Of a stretch of 64,000 bases of DNA, positions 35,201 through 41,887 are shown piece after piece (within the stretch, counting starts at the first letter, position 1; each line of letters starts with the position of its first letter). The stretch comes from Vannielia litorea. Lineage in GTDB: Bacteria > Pseudomonadota > Alphaproteobacteria > Rhodobacterales > Rhodobacteraceae. A program made the translations under genes and the position numbers. Below the pieces are notes generated by a model. That model made no database searches, was not told the origin of the DNA, and saw only the letters and a program-made list of their open reading frames with translations. Location of the stretch: contig NZ_JAHVJR010000001.1 of assembly GCF_019801175.1 (NCBI RefSeq), positions 2,542,001 through 2,606,000 of the forward strand. Direction: 5' to 3'.

Positions 35201-35758
35201 CTAGCCCTCCACCCGCGTGCTGCGCGGCAGGCCGGCCAGCCGGTCGCCCGCGCAGAAGATGAAGTCCACCCCGAGCGGAAACTGCGCCCGGTTGGCCACG
35301 AAAGGCTCCACCTCCGGCAGGTTCAACCACGCCTCCCGCTCGATCCCCGGCCCCGTGAGCCTTGCGCCCGCATTCTCCAGCCGCTCCACTTCCACGATCA
35401 GCGTGGCCGAGCGGTCGGGGTACTCGGGCGTGCCCTGAGCAAATTTCCCGAGAGGCCCTAGCGCCGCCCAGCCGCCGAGTGCGAACATAGCCGCGCCGCG
35501 CGCCACCACCGGCGCGCCGGTATGAAAGGCCAGCCATTGCCGCAGCGCCGGGCTGTCCACATCCTCAGCCAAAAACACCGGCGTCGTTCCGTCGATCAGC
35601 GTGAGCGCCACCACCGAGGCGGCCACCGAGAGGCCCGGTGCCTGCGCACCCGTCACCGCCTCGATCCGTCCGGGCCGGGCCATCGCTTCCAGCACCGCGC
35701 GAAAGGCCCGGCTGCCCTCCACCGGCGCATCCGCAAAGCCGCCCTCGAGCGCAATCAT
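35201..35758 (-). CDS. phnH: C-P lyase core subunit PhnH
   Basis: 185 residues of the PhnH family, part of the PhnG2H2I2J2 core. FRAVLEAMARPGRI near the start and FPLGVDFIFCAGDRLAGLPRSTRV at the end are typical. The ATG at 35758 overlaps the phnG stop as ATGA. A longer frame upstream lies within phnG and is not used. Confidence 0.94.
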   Translation of the reverse strand: MIALEGGFADAPVEGSRAFRAVLEAMARPGRIEAVTGAQAPGLSVAASVVALTLIDGTTPVFLAEDVDSPALRQWLAFHTGAPVVARGAAMFALGGWAALGPLGKFAQGTPEYPDRSATLIVEVERLENAGARLTGPGIEREAWLNLPEVEPFVANRAQFPLGVDFIFCAGDRLAGLPRSTRVEG

Positions 35759-36195
35759 GCGTCCTCTCCCCTGACCATCGTGAAGAACTCCACCTTCGTG
35801 GCCGCCGCACGTGCCGCGCGGGCCCGCCGCGTCTCTGCCCGGGCCGCGGCCAGCGGGGTCAGCACGAGGCGCCTGACATCGTCCGCCCGCCCCGTCTGCA
35901 TCAGCGCATCGCAAAGCGCCGCCCGTTCGGCATGGGCCTTGTCGCGGCCCTGCACATAGGCATGCCCCACCTCGCCGCTTTCCAGCTTCAGCGCGCAGCG
36001 GGTGACGGTGATCTCACCAAGATTGAAGGCCGCGCCCGTGCCGCCCATCCGGCCCGGCACCATCACCCCGCCCACCTCCGGGCGGCGCAGCCAGCTGAAA
36101 CCGGGCAACGCGCCCAGCGTGTCTACCGCCGCCTTCAGGTCCGCCGGTTTCGCGGTGGCCAGGGTGCCCATCCATGTCTTGCGCTCTTCGCTCAT
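35755..36195 (-). CDS. phnG: C-P lyase core subunit PhnG
   Basis: 146 residues of the PhnG family: LRRPEVGGVMVPGRMGGTGAAFNLGEITVTRC and GHAYVQGRDKAHAERAALCDALMQ are the conserved regions. First gene of phnGHIJKLNM. The ATG at 36195 gives the usual length; its ribosome site is weak. A TTG at 36231 would add 12 residues and run through the operator-like palindrome at 36211-36240, so I do not use it. Confidence 0.94.
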   Translation of the reverse strand: MSEERKTWMGTLATAKPADLKAAVDTLGALPGFSWLRRPEVGGVMVPGRMGGTGAAFNLGEITVTRCALKLESGEVGHAYVQGRDKAHAERAALCDALMQTGRADDVRRLVLTPLAAARAETRRARAARAAATKVEFFTMVRGEDA

Positions 36196-36210
36196 GAGAC
36201 AACTTGCCGA

Positions 36211-36240
36211 TTTGTCTAGGAATCTATACAACTAGACAAA
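36211..36240. promoter_or_regulatory. Operator-like inverted repeat between phnG and phnF
   Basis: Perfect 9-bp arms TTTGTCTAG and CTAGACAAA with 12 bases between, ending 15 bases before the phnG ATG. On the minus strand the right half also reads as a direct repeat TTGTCTAG-TTGTATAG. PhnF regulators of the GntR/HutC family bind such sites in the phnF/phn gap in other bacteria. Placement fits repression of phnG. Confidence 0.65.
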
Positions 36241-36297
36241 TCATACGCCTGAGTCGCCCTCCGCGTCCAGTGCCCCTTCATGAAACTTCGGTAACAA

Positions 36298-37017
36298 ATG
36301 GCCCGCACACCCGTCTGGAAATCCATCGCCGCCACCCTCGAGGGCGAAATCGCTCAGGGCCTCTACCGCGCCGGTGACAAACTGCCGACCGAGGCCGCGC
36401 TCGCCGCCCGCTTCGGGGTGAACCGCCACACCGTGCGCCACGCGCTGGCCGCTCTGGCCGAGGCCGGGGTTGTGCGCTCGCGACGCGGCTCCGGCGTCTT
36501 CGTCGAGGCCCCGCCGACCGAATATCCCATCGGCCGCCGCGTGCGCTTTCACCAGAACATCCGCGCCTCTGGCCGCCTGCCTGAAAAGCGCGTGCTCCGG
36601 GTCGAAACCCGCCCGCCGACCGAGGCCGAAGCCGCATCGCTCGGCCTCGCCCCGAACGCGCAGGTAGTGGTCTACGAGGGTCTATCCCTATCCTCCGGCA
36701 GCCCCATCGCCCATTTCACCTCCACCTTCCCTGCCGCCCGCTTCCCCGGCCTCGCCGCGCGGCTGGAGGAGACCAGTTCCGTCACCGAGGCGCTCCGGCT
36801 CGAAGGCCTGTCGGACTATATCCGCGCCGAAACCCGCCTCACCGCCGAGCGCGCCAGCGCCACACAGGCCCTGCACCTCGCCGTCCGAGAGGGCGACCCG
36901 CTGCTCAAGACCACCGGCCTCAACCGAGATCTCGATGGCCGCCCGGTGGAACACGGGGAAACATGGTTCGCCGGCGACCGGGTCGTGCTGACGGTCAGCC
37001 ATGACGACACCCCATAG
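36298..37017 (+). CDS. phnF: GntR/HutC-family regulator PhnF
   Basis: 239 residues: winged helix (residues 5-70, KLPTEAALAARFGVNRHTVRHALAALAEAGVV) and a C-terminal UTRA ligand domain (about 90-235). Divergent from phnG, convergent with the acetyltransferase gene. In mycobacteria PhnF represses phosphonate/phosphate uptake genes. The ribosome site is poor, so the start could be weakly translated or leaderless. Confidence 0.92.
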   Translation: MARTPVWKSIAATLEGEIAQGLYRAGDKLPTEAALAARFGVNRHTVRHALAALAEAGVVRSRRGSGVFVEAPPTEYPIGRRVRFHQNIRASGRLPEKRVLRVETRPPTEAEAASLGLAPNAQVVVYEGLSLSSGSPIAHFTSTFPAARFPGLAARLEETSSVTEALRLEGLSDYIRAETRLTAERASATQALHLAVREGDPLLKTTGLNRDLDGRPVEHGETWFAGDRVVLTVSHDDTP

Positions 37018-37038
37018 GGTGCGCAGTCACGCCATGCG

Positions 37039-37650
37039 CTACTCGTACCTCTCCAAGAACGCCTCGGCACTCAGCCCGCGAAAATCCTCCAGCGCCGCCC
37101 GGATCGCGTCATGCGACCAGTCCCACCACGCCAGCGCAATGAGCCGCTCAGCCACCGCCTCCGGCTGGCGCCACCGCAGCACCCGCGCTGGGTTGCCCGC
37201 GACGATCTCATAGGGGCCAACATCCTTCGTCACGATCGCCCCCGCCGCGACCACCGCGCCGTGTCCCACCGTCACCTCGGGCTTCACCATCGCGCCGTGG
37301 CCGATCCACGTGTCATGCCCGATCACCGTCCGCCGCGCCCGGCGGGCGTCAAACCATGCGGCATCGTCCTCGGCATCGTCCCAGAGTGCCGCCGAGCGAT
37401 ACATGAAGTGGTGCAACGAGGCCCGATCCAGCGGGTGATCCGTCGCGCCGATCCGCACGAAGCTCGCGATATTGGAGAACTTGCCGACGCTCGCATTGGC
37501 GATGTCGCAATACCGGTCGCAATAGGCGTAATCGCCAAACGCCGACCACGCCACCCGGCTGCCCCGCTTCACCTCGCAGAACCGGCCAAACGTGGAGCCC
37601 TCGATAGCGCACTCCGGTTCGATGACCGGCTCATGTTCAGAGAGTTTCAT
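37039..37650 (-). CDS. Phosphonate-cluster hexapeptide-repeat acetyltransferase
   Basis: 203 residues with left-handed beta-helix hexapeptide repeats (ANASVGKFSNIASFVRIGA, VIGHDTWIGHGAMVKPEVTVGHGAVVAAGAIVTKDV, YEIVAGNPARVLR), the pattern of the phosphonate-metabolism transferase family found in many phn clusters. By analogy with PhnO it may acetylate aminoalkylphosphonates, although the folds differ. ATG 37650 with AAGGG is used. An ATG at 37683 overlaps the phnE2 stop and would add 11 residues across a 16-bp GC palindrome (37662-37677). Confidence 0.87.
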   Translation of the reverse strand: MKLSEHEPVIEPECAIEGSTFGRFCEVKRGSRVAWSAFGDYAYCDRYCDIANASVGKFSNIASFVRIGATDHPLDRASLHHFMYRSAALWDDAEDDAAWFDARRARRTVIGHDTWIGHGAMVKPEVTVGHGAVVAAGAIVTKDVGPYEIVAGNPARVLRWRQPEAVAERLIALAWWDWSHDAIRAALEDFRGLSAEAFLERYE

Positions 37651-37679
37651 GGCAAACCCTTGCGCGGGGCCCCGCGCCC

Positions 37680-38984
37680 TCATGCACCCTTGATCAGCCG
37701 CCGCCGGAGCCAGCCCGAGAGGCTGTCCATCAGCATCACCATCAGCACCACGAGCACGATGTAGTAGGTGACCTCTTCCCAGTCCTTCTGGGTGATCATC
37801 GCCTGCGTCAGCAGCAGCCCGATCCCGCCGCCGGTGATCGCCCCGATGATCGTGGCGCTGCGGGTGTTGGACTCCAGATAATAAAGCACCTGGCTCAACA
37901 GCACGGGCGCCACCTGCGGGATCACCCCAAAGCGATAGCGATGGAGCCGCGCCGCACCGGTGCTGGCCACCCCTTCGATCTGCTTCTTGTCCACGTTCTC
38001 CAGCGCCTCCGAGAACATCTTACCAAAGCTGCCGGTGTCGGTGAGCAAGATGGCAAGGCTTCCGGTCAGCGGCCCCGGCCCGAAGGCGCGGCTCAGCACG
38101 ATCGTCCAGATCAGCCCGTCTACCCCGCGCAAAAAGTCGAACACCCGGCGAAAAGCGAAGCGCACGGCGGCGAAGGGCGCAAAGTTCTTGGCTGCCATGA
38201 AGGCGATGGGCAGCGAGATGATCGCCGCGCCGAAGGTGCCCAGAAAGGCCATCAGCACGGTCTCGAACATCGCCCAGGCGACCGCCGAATGCATCCACAT
38301 CGGGTTCTGCCAGAAGTCATGCCACGCCCCGGCCAGGTTGCCCCGCTCCGGGTCGATCTGCGCGCCAAACAAGATCCTGCCCAAGCCGTGCCCGTGATAG
38401 GGGCTGTCCAGCGTAAAGAAGAAGAGCTCCCATCCGGTGAAATAGCGGAAGGTCTCGCTGCGCGACCGTGTGAATGTCAGCCGTGCGCCCGGCAGCGTCA
38501 CCTGAAGCCGGGAGTTCGAGGACGATACGTAATCGGGGTAAGGCTCGCTGAGGTTTGTCACCACCCGCCGCCCGTCGAGCCGCGCTTCAATGGTGCGCTC
38601 GCCCGGAATCACCAGCTCCACCGCATTGCCGGGCAGAAATGTCGCCACCCGGCCCCGGCCAAGGTCGATCACCGTGGTCTCGCCGCTGCCGCTCACCCAA
38701 TCGGGCCGCTCGCCCTCCGGGTAGGCCCCCTTGCGCTCGCCCTCCACGGCGTAGCTCAGCTCGCCATTGCGGTTGTCGCGGGTCACATGGGTCTTGTAGC
38801 TCCACGTGTCCCGCAGAAGGATCTGCGCGTTCTCGGGGCGAGCCCGGTCGATCAGGCCCGGCACGTCGAAAGCAAAGAAGATGTAGATGAAGTAAAGCAG
38901 GATCAGCCCCGGCACCGCGAAGGCCAGCAGCTTCTTGCGGGAGATGGCCGTCTCGGCCTCGGCGTATCGTGCGGCAAGGTCCAT
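37680..38984 (-). CDS. phnE: Phosphonate ABC transporter permease PhnE2 (long form)
   Basis: 434 residues. One N-terminal membrane helix (about 18-40), then a roughly 180-residue periplasmic insert containing SYAVEGERKGAYPEGERPD and beta-rich sequence, then the permease core (about 245-430) with EALENVDKKQIEGVASTGA as the EAA loop that contacts the ATPase. E. coli-type PhnE lacks this insert; the long second permease is common in alphaproteobacteria. It overlaps phnE1 by one base (TGATG). Confidence 0.91.
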   Translation of the reverse strand: MDLAARYAEAETAISRKKLLAFAVPGLILLYFIYIFFAFDVPGLIDRARPENAQILLRDTWSYKTHVTRDNRNGELSYAVEGERKGAYPEGERPDWVSGSGETTVIDLGRGRVATFLPGNAVELVIPGERTIEARLDGRRVVTNLSEPYPDYVSSSNSRLQVTLPGARLTFTRSRSETFRYFTGWELFFFTLDSPYHGHGLGRILFGAQIDPERGNLAGAWHDFWQNPMWMHSAVAWAMFETVLMAFLGTFGAAIISLPIAFMAAKNFAPFAAVRFAFRRVFDFLRGVDGLIWTIVLSRAFGPGPLTGSLAILLTDTGSFGKMFSEALENVDKKQIEGVASTGAARLHRYRFGVIPQVAPVLLSQVLYYLESNTRSATIIGAITGGGIGLLLTQAMITQKDWEEVTYYIVLVVLMVMLMDSLSGWLRRRLIKGA

Positions 38985-39856
38985 CAGTGCGCTCCCGGGC
39001 CTGCGAGTTTGTGGCGGGCCATGCTGGAGAGTTGGTCGAACAGGACGATGGTGAGAAACAGCAGGATGAAGATTGCCGCCGCTTCATCGAACTTGCCCTG
39101 CCCCCAGCTCATCGCGTTCTTCAGCTCGTAGCCAATGCCCCCCGCCCCGACGAAGCCGAGGATGGCGCTGGCGCGGATGTTGATCTCGAACCGCAGCAGC
39201 CCGTAGCTCAGCCAGTTGGGCGCCACCTGCGGGATCACCCCCAGCCACATCCGCTGGGTCCACGTAGCCCCCACCGAAGAGAGCCCCTCCACCGGCTTGA
39301 GGTCGGCATTCTCCGCCACCTCCGAGAACAGCTTGCCCAGCGCCCCGGCGGTGTGGAAGGCAATCGCGATCATCGCTGGCACCGGCCCGCCGCCGAGCAC
39401 GAAGATCAGCATCAGCGCGATCACGATCTCCGGCACCGCCCGCATGATGTCCATCATCCGCCGGAACAGGGGGATTGCGCGAGGCCAGCGGGCAAGGCCA
39501 CGCGTGGAAAGGAGAGAAAACACCATCGCCGCGACCGCGCCCAGCAGGGTGGAGACGGCGGCGATGTTGATGGTTTCCAGCAGCGCCGGAAGGTAGTTCA
39601 GCAGGTGTTCGGGCAGCAGATGCAGGCGCGGCAGCGTGTCGGCCACCACATCCGCCGGAAAGTCGAACATATGGGGCAGCCCGTTCCAGAACCCGCCCGC
39701 GTTGCGCTCGTCGGCCAGCATGAAGCCGGACACCAGCAGCAGCCCGAAAATCGCCAACGTGATCCCGCCATAGAGGCGGCGCTTCTGCACCAGCGCAAGG
39801 TAATGCGCGCGGGTGGCGTCCAGCCCCTTGGGGCCATGCTGCGAGATATCTGCCAT
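38984..39856 (-). CDS. phnE: Phosphonate ABC transporter permease PhnE1
   Basis: 290 residues with about six membrane helices. The EAA loop is SEVAENADLKPVEGLSSVGA and the region GFVGAGGIGYELKNAM is typical of PhnE. It should pair with PhnE2 as a heterodimer. It starts 63 bases after the phnD stop, beyond a hairpin. Confidence 0.93.
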   Translation of the reverse strand: MADISQHGPKGLDATRAHYLALVQKRRLYGGITLAIFGLLLVSGFMLADERNAGGFWNGLPHMFDFPADVVADTLPRLHLLPEHLLNYLPALLETINIAAVSTLLGAVAAMVFSLLSTRGLARWPRAIPLFRRMMDIMRAVPEIVIALMLIFVLGGGPVPAMIAIAFHTAGALGKLFSEVAENADLKPVEGLSSVGATWTQRMWLGVIPQVAPNWLSYGLLRFEINIRASAILGFVGAGGIGYELKNAMSWGQGKFDEAAAIFILLFLTIVLFDQLSSMARHKLAGPGAH

Positions 39857-39878
39857 TGGGATGCCCTGAAAAGGATGA

Positions 39879-39901
39879 CCCCGCCCGGATGTCGGGCGGG
39901 G
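39879..39901 (-). other. Intercistronic hairpin after phnD
   Basis: Perfect 9-bp stem CCCCGCCCG / CGGGCGGGG with a 5-base loop, 18 bases after the phnD stop on the minus strand. There is no U-run, so it probably stabilises the 3' end of phnD message or lowers expression of phnE1E2. It parallels the hairpins after rhaS and after the binding protein at 44847. Confidence 0.65.
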
Positions 39902-39919
39902 CCGGTGCGGCGGGGCCGC

Positions 39920-40825
39920 TTAGTTGCTCTTCGCCTGACGGGCGGCGACGATCGACTCATAGGCGGCATGGTCGATCGGGTCGAAGCCGAGGCTCTCGCC
40001 AGCGGAGATGTTGTAGGTGCACTCCTGATCCACGTCATAGAGGCCATCGACCAGCGCGGTCATCTTCACTTTCACCTCTTCGGGCAGCGCGGTGCGCAGC
40101 ACGATCGGGCCCTCGGGGATTGGCTTGGAGCGCCAGATCTCGACCAGCTCGTTCATGTCGATCAGGCCCGCGTCCACCGCCTTGCGCAGTGCACCGGAGT
40201 TGAAGCCGTCTTCCCACTCGCCCTGGCCGTCGGCCCAGGTCACGCCGGCGTCGATGTCGCCGTTGTTCACAGCAACGATGGTCTGCTCGTGGCCGCCGGT
40301 GAACTTGACCTCACCGAAGTACTCGCCGCTCTCCATGGTGATGCCCTCACCGGCGGTGGGGATCTCGACCGAGGGGATCAGGTAGCCCGAGGTGGAGTTG
40401 GGGTCGCCAAAGCCAAAGGTCTTGCCATGCATGTCGGCCAGCGAGGTGATGCCGCTGTCCTTGCGGGCAAAACCGATGGAGTGGTAGCCGTAGGAGCCGT
40501 CGAGGTTGATCTTGACGAGCACCGGGGTCACGGCCTCCGGGTCTTGCAGGTAGACGCCGGCATAGGAGGAGGCGCCGAGCCAGGCCATGTCGAGCGTGCC
40601 GCCGAGCAGGCCCTGCATCACGCCGTTGTAATCGGCCGGGGCGAAGAGCTTGACCGGCACGCCGAGGGCTTCTTCGGTGTAGGCCTTCAGGCATTCGTGG
40701 TTGTTCAGCCGGTCCTGGGCGTTTTCGCCGCCAAGGATGCCGATGTTGAACTCGGTGATGTCCTGGGCGGTGGCGGCGCCTGCGAGCGCGGTCGTGGCCA
40801 GGGCGGCAGCAATCAGGTGTTTCAT
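39920..40825 (-). CDS. phnD: Phosphonate ABC transporter periplasmic binding protein PhnD
   Basis: 301 residues with signal peptide MKHLIAAALATTALAGAATAQ. FNIGILGGENAQDRL, DYNGVMQGLLGGTLDMAWLGASSYA and FGDPNSTSGYLIPS form the type-2 periplasmic pocket of the PhnD family; the serine/threonine run binds the phosphonate group. The start at 40825 follows GAGAGAGACAG. It is downstream of phnC by 62 bases. Confidence 0.95.
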   Translation of the reverse strand: MKHLIAAALATTALAGAATAQDITEFNIGILGGENAQDRLNNHECLKAYTEEALGVPVKLFAPADYNGVMQGLLGGTLDMAWLGASSYAGVYLQDPEAVTPVLVKINLDGSYGYHSIGFARKDSGITSLADMHGKTFGFGDPNSTSGYLIPSVEIPTAGEGITMESGEYFGEVKFTGGHEQTIVAVNNGDIDAGVTWADGQGEWEDGFNSGALRKAVDAGLIDMNELVEIWRSKPIPEGPIVLRTALPEEVKVKMTALVDGLYDVDQECTYNISAGESLGFDPIDHAAYESIVAARQAKSN

Positions 40826-40887
40826 CTGTCTCTCTCTTTCCGGTTTGGTCTTTGTGCCCTTTGGCTTTGCCGGGGCGGGTTGGAAAC

Positions 40888-41718
40888 TCAGGCGCGCACG
40901 GGCGGGGGCGTCATCGCCCCGCGCATCGCGGCTTGCGGGTCGTGGTCGCGGATCTCGGTCGAGGTCGCCTCTTCGCTGAAGCTCTCGTCGGCGCCATAGA
41001 TCTCGCGCGCCATGTCGGTGGTCAGCAGCTCGGGTGTGCCATCGAACACGATCCGCCCGTCGCGCATGCCGATCACCCGGTCGCAATAGCGCCGCGCGGT
41101 ATCGAGCGTGTGGAGGTTGGCGATGACGGTGCGACCGTCTTCCTCGTGGATGCGGCGCAGCGATTGCATGACGACCTGGGCGTTCATCGGATCGAGCGAG
41201 GCGATGGGCTCGTCGGCGAGAATGATCTTGGGGTCCTGCATCAGGGCGCGGGCGATGGCCACGCGTTGTTGTTGCCCGCCGCTCAGCGCCTCGGCGCGCT
41301 TTGGCGCCTGCTCGGCGATACCGAGCCGGTCAAGAATGTCTATGGCGCGGTGGATGTCGTCGCGCGGGTAGAGGTTGAAGAAGGTGGACAGCGTCGAGCG
41401 ACGACCAAGCGTGCCGTGCAGCACGTTCGAGACAACGTCCATCCGCGGCACGAGGTTGAACTGCTGGAAGATCATCGCGCAGTCGGCCTGCCATCCCCGG
41501 CGGGCCGCGCCGCTGAGCCCCAGCACATCGCGCCCCTCGAAACGGATCGCGCCTTCGGAGGCATCGGTCAGCCGGTTGAGCATCCGCAGAAGAGTCGACT
41601 TGCCCGCGCCCGACCGGCCAATGATGCCGATCATCATCGGCTGGTCCACGGTGAAGCTGGCGGCACTTACGGCCGTGTTTGCGCCAAAGCGCTTGGTCAG
41701 CTTGTCGATGACGAGCAT
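40888..41718 (-). CDS. phnC: Phosphonate ABC transporter ATP-binding protein PhnC
   Basis: 276 residues: Walker A GRSGAGKST, Q-loop FQQFNLVPRMDV, signature LSGGQQQRVAIARAL and Walker B IILADEPIASLD. The ATG at 41718 is the likely start; a GTG at 41766 would add 16 residues. Between them is a small hairpin CCCCCG-loop-CGGGGG. Preceded by a Pho-box-like element. Order phnC-D-E1-E2 is standard. Confidence 0.94.
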   Translation of the reverse strand: MLVIDKLTKRFGANTAVSAASFTVDQPMMIGIIGRSGAGKSTLLRMLNRLTDASEGAIRFEGRDVLGLSGAARRGWQADCAMIFQQFNLVPRMDVVSNVLHGTLGRRSTLSTFFNLYPRDDIHRAIDILDRLGIAEQAPKRAEALSGGQQQRVAIARALMQDPKIILADEPIASLDPMNAQVVMQSLRRIHEEDGRTVIANLHTLDTARRYCDRVIGMRDGRIVFDGTPELLTTDMAREIYGADESFSEEATSTEIRDHDPQAAMRGAMTPPPVRA

Positions 41719-41775
41719 GCAGAGCGGTCCCCCGGTTTTTTCGGGGGCAGCTAGCAGGGGTGCCACAAAGGATCT

Positions 41776-41804
41776 GTGACGTTTGGATCAAACTTTCATG
41801 ACAA
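41776..41804 (-). promoter_or_regulatory. Candidate Pho box upstream of phnC
   Basis: On the minus strand three 7-base units spaced 11 bp apart read TTGTCAT, GTTTGAT and ACGTCAC with 4-base spacers. The PhoB half-site consensus is CTGTCAT with the same 11-bp period. The first unit matches 6 of 7, the others less well (4 each). It lies about 60 bases upstream of the phnC ATG, a reasonable place for PhoB to activate phnCDE1E2 under phosphate starvation. Confidence 0.5.
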
Positions 41805-41887
41805 CGCGGCCTCTGCCGAGGCCTTGCGGAATGGTCCGCGCGGCGTACGTATCACAAACGCGCCTCGCGCCCCTCCGGGCACACGGC

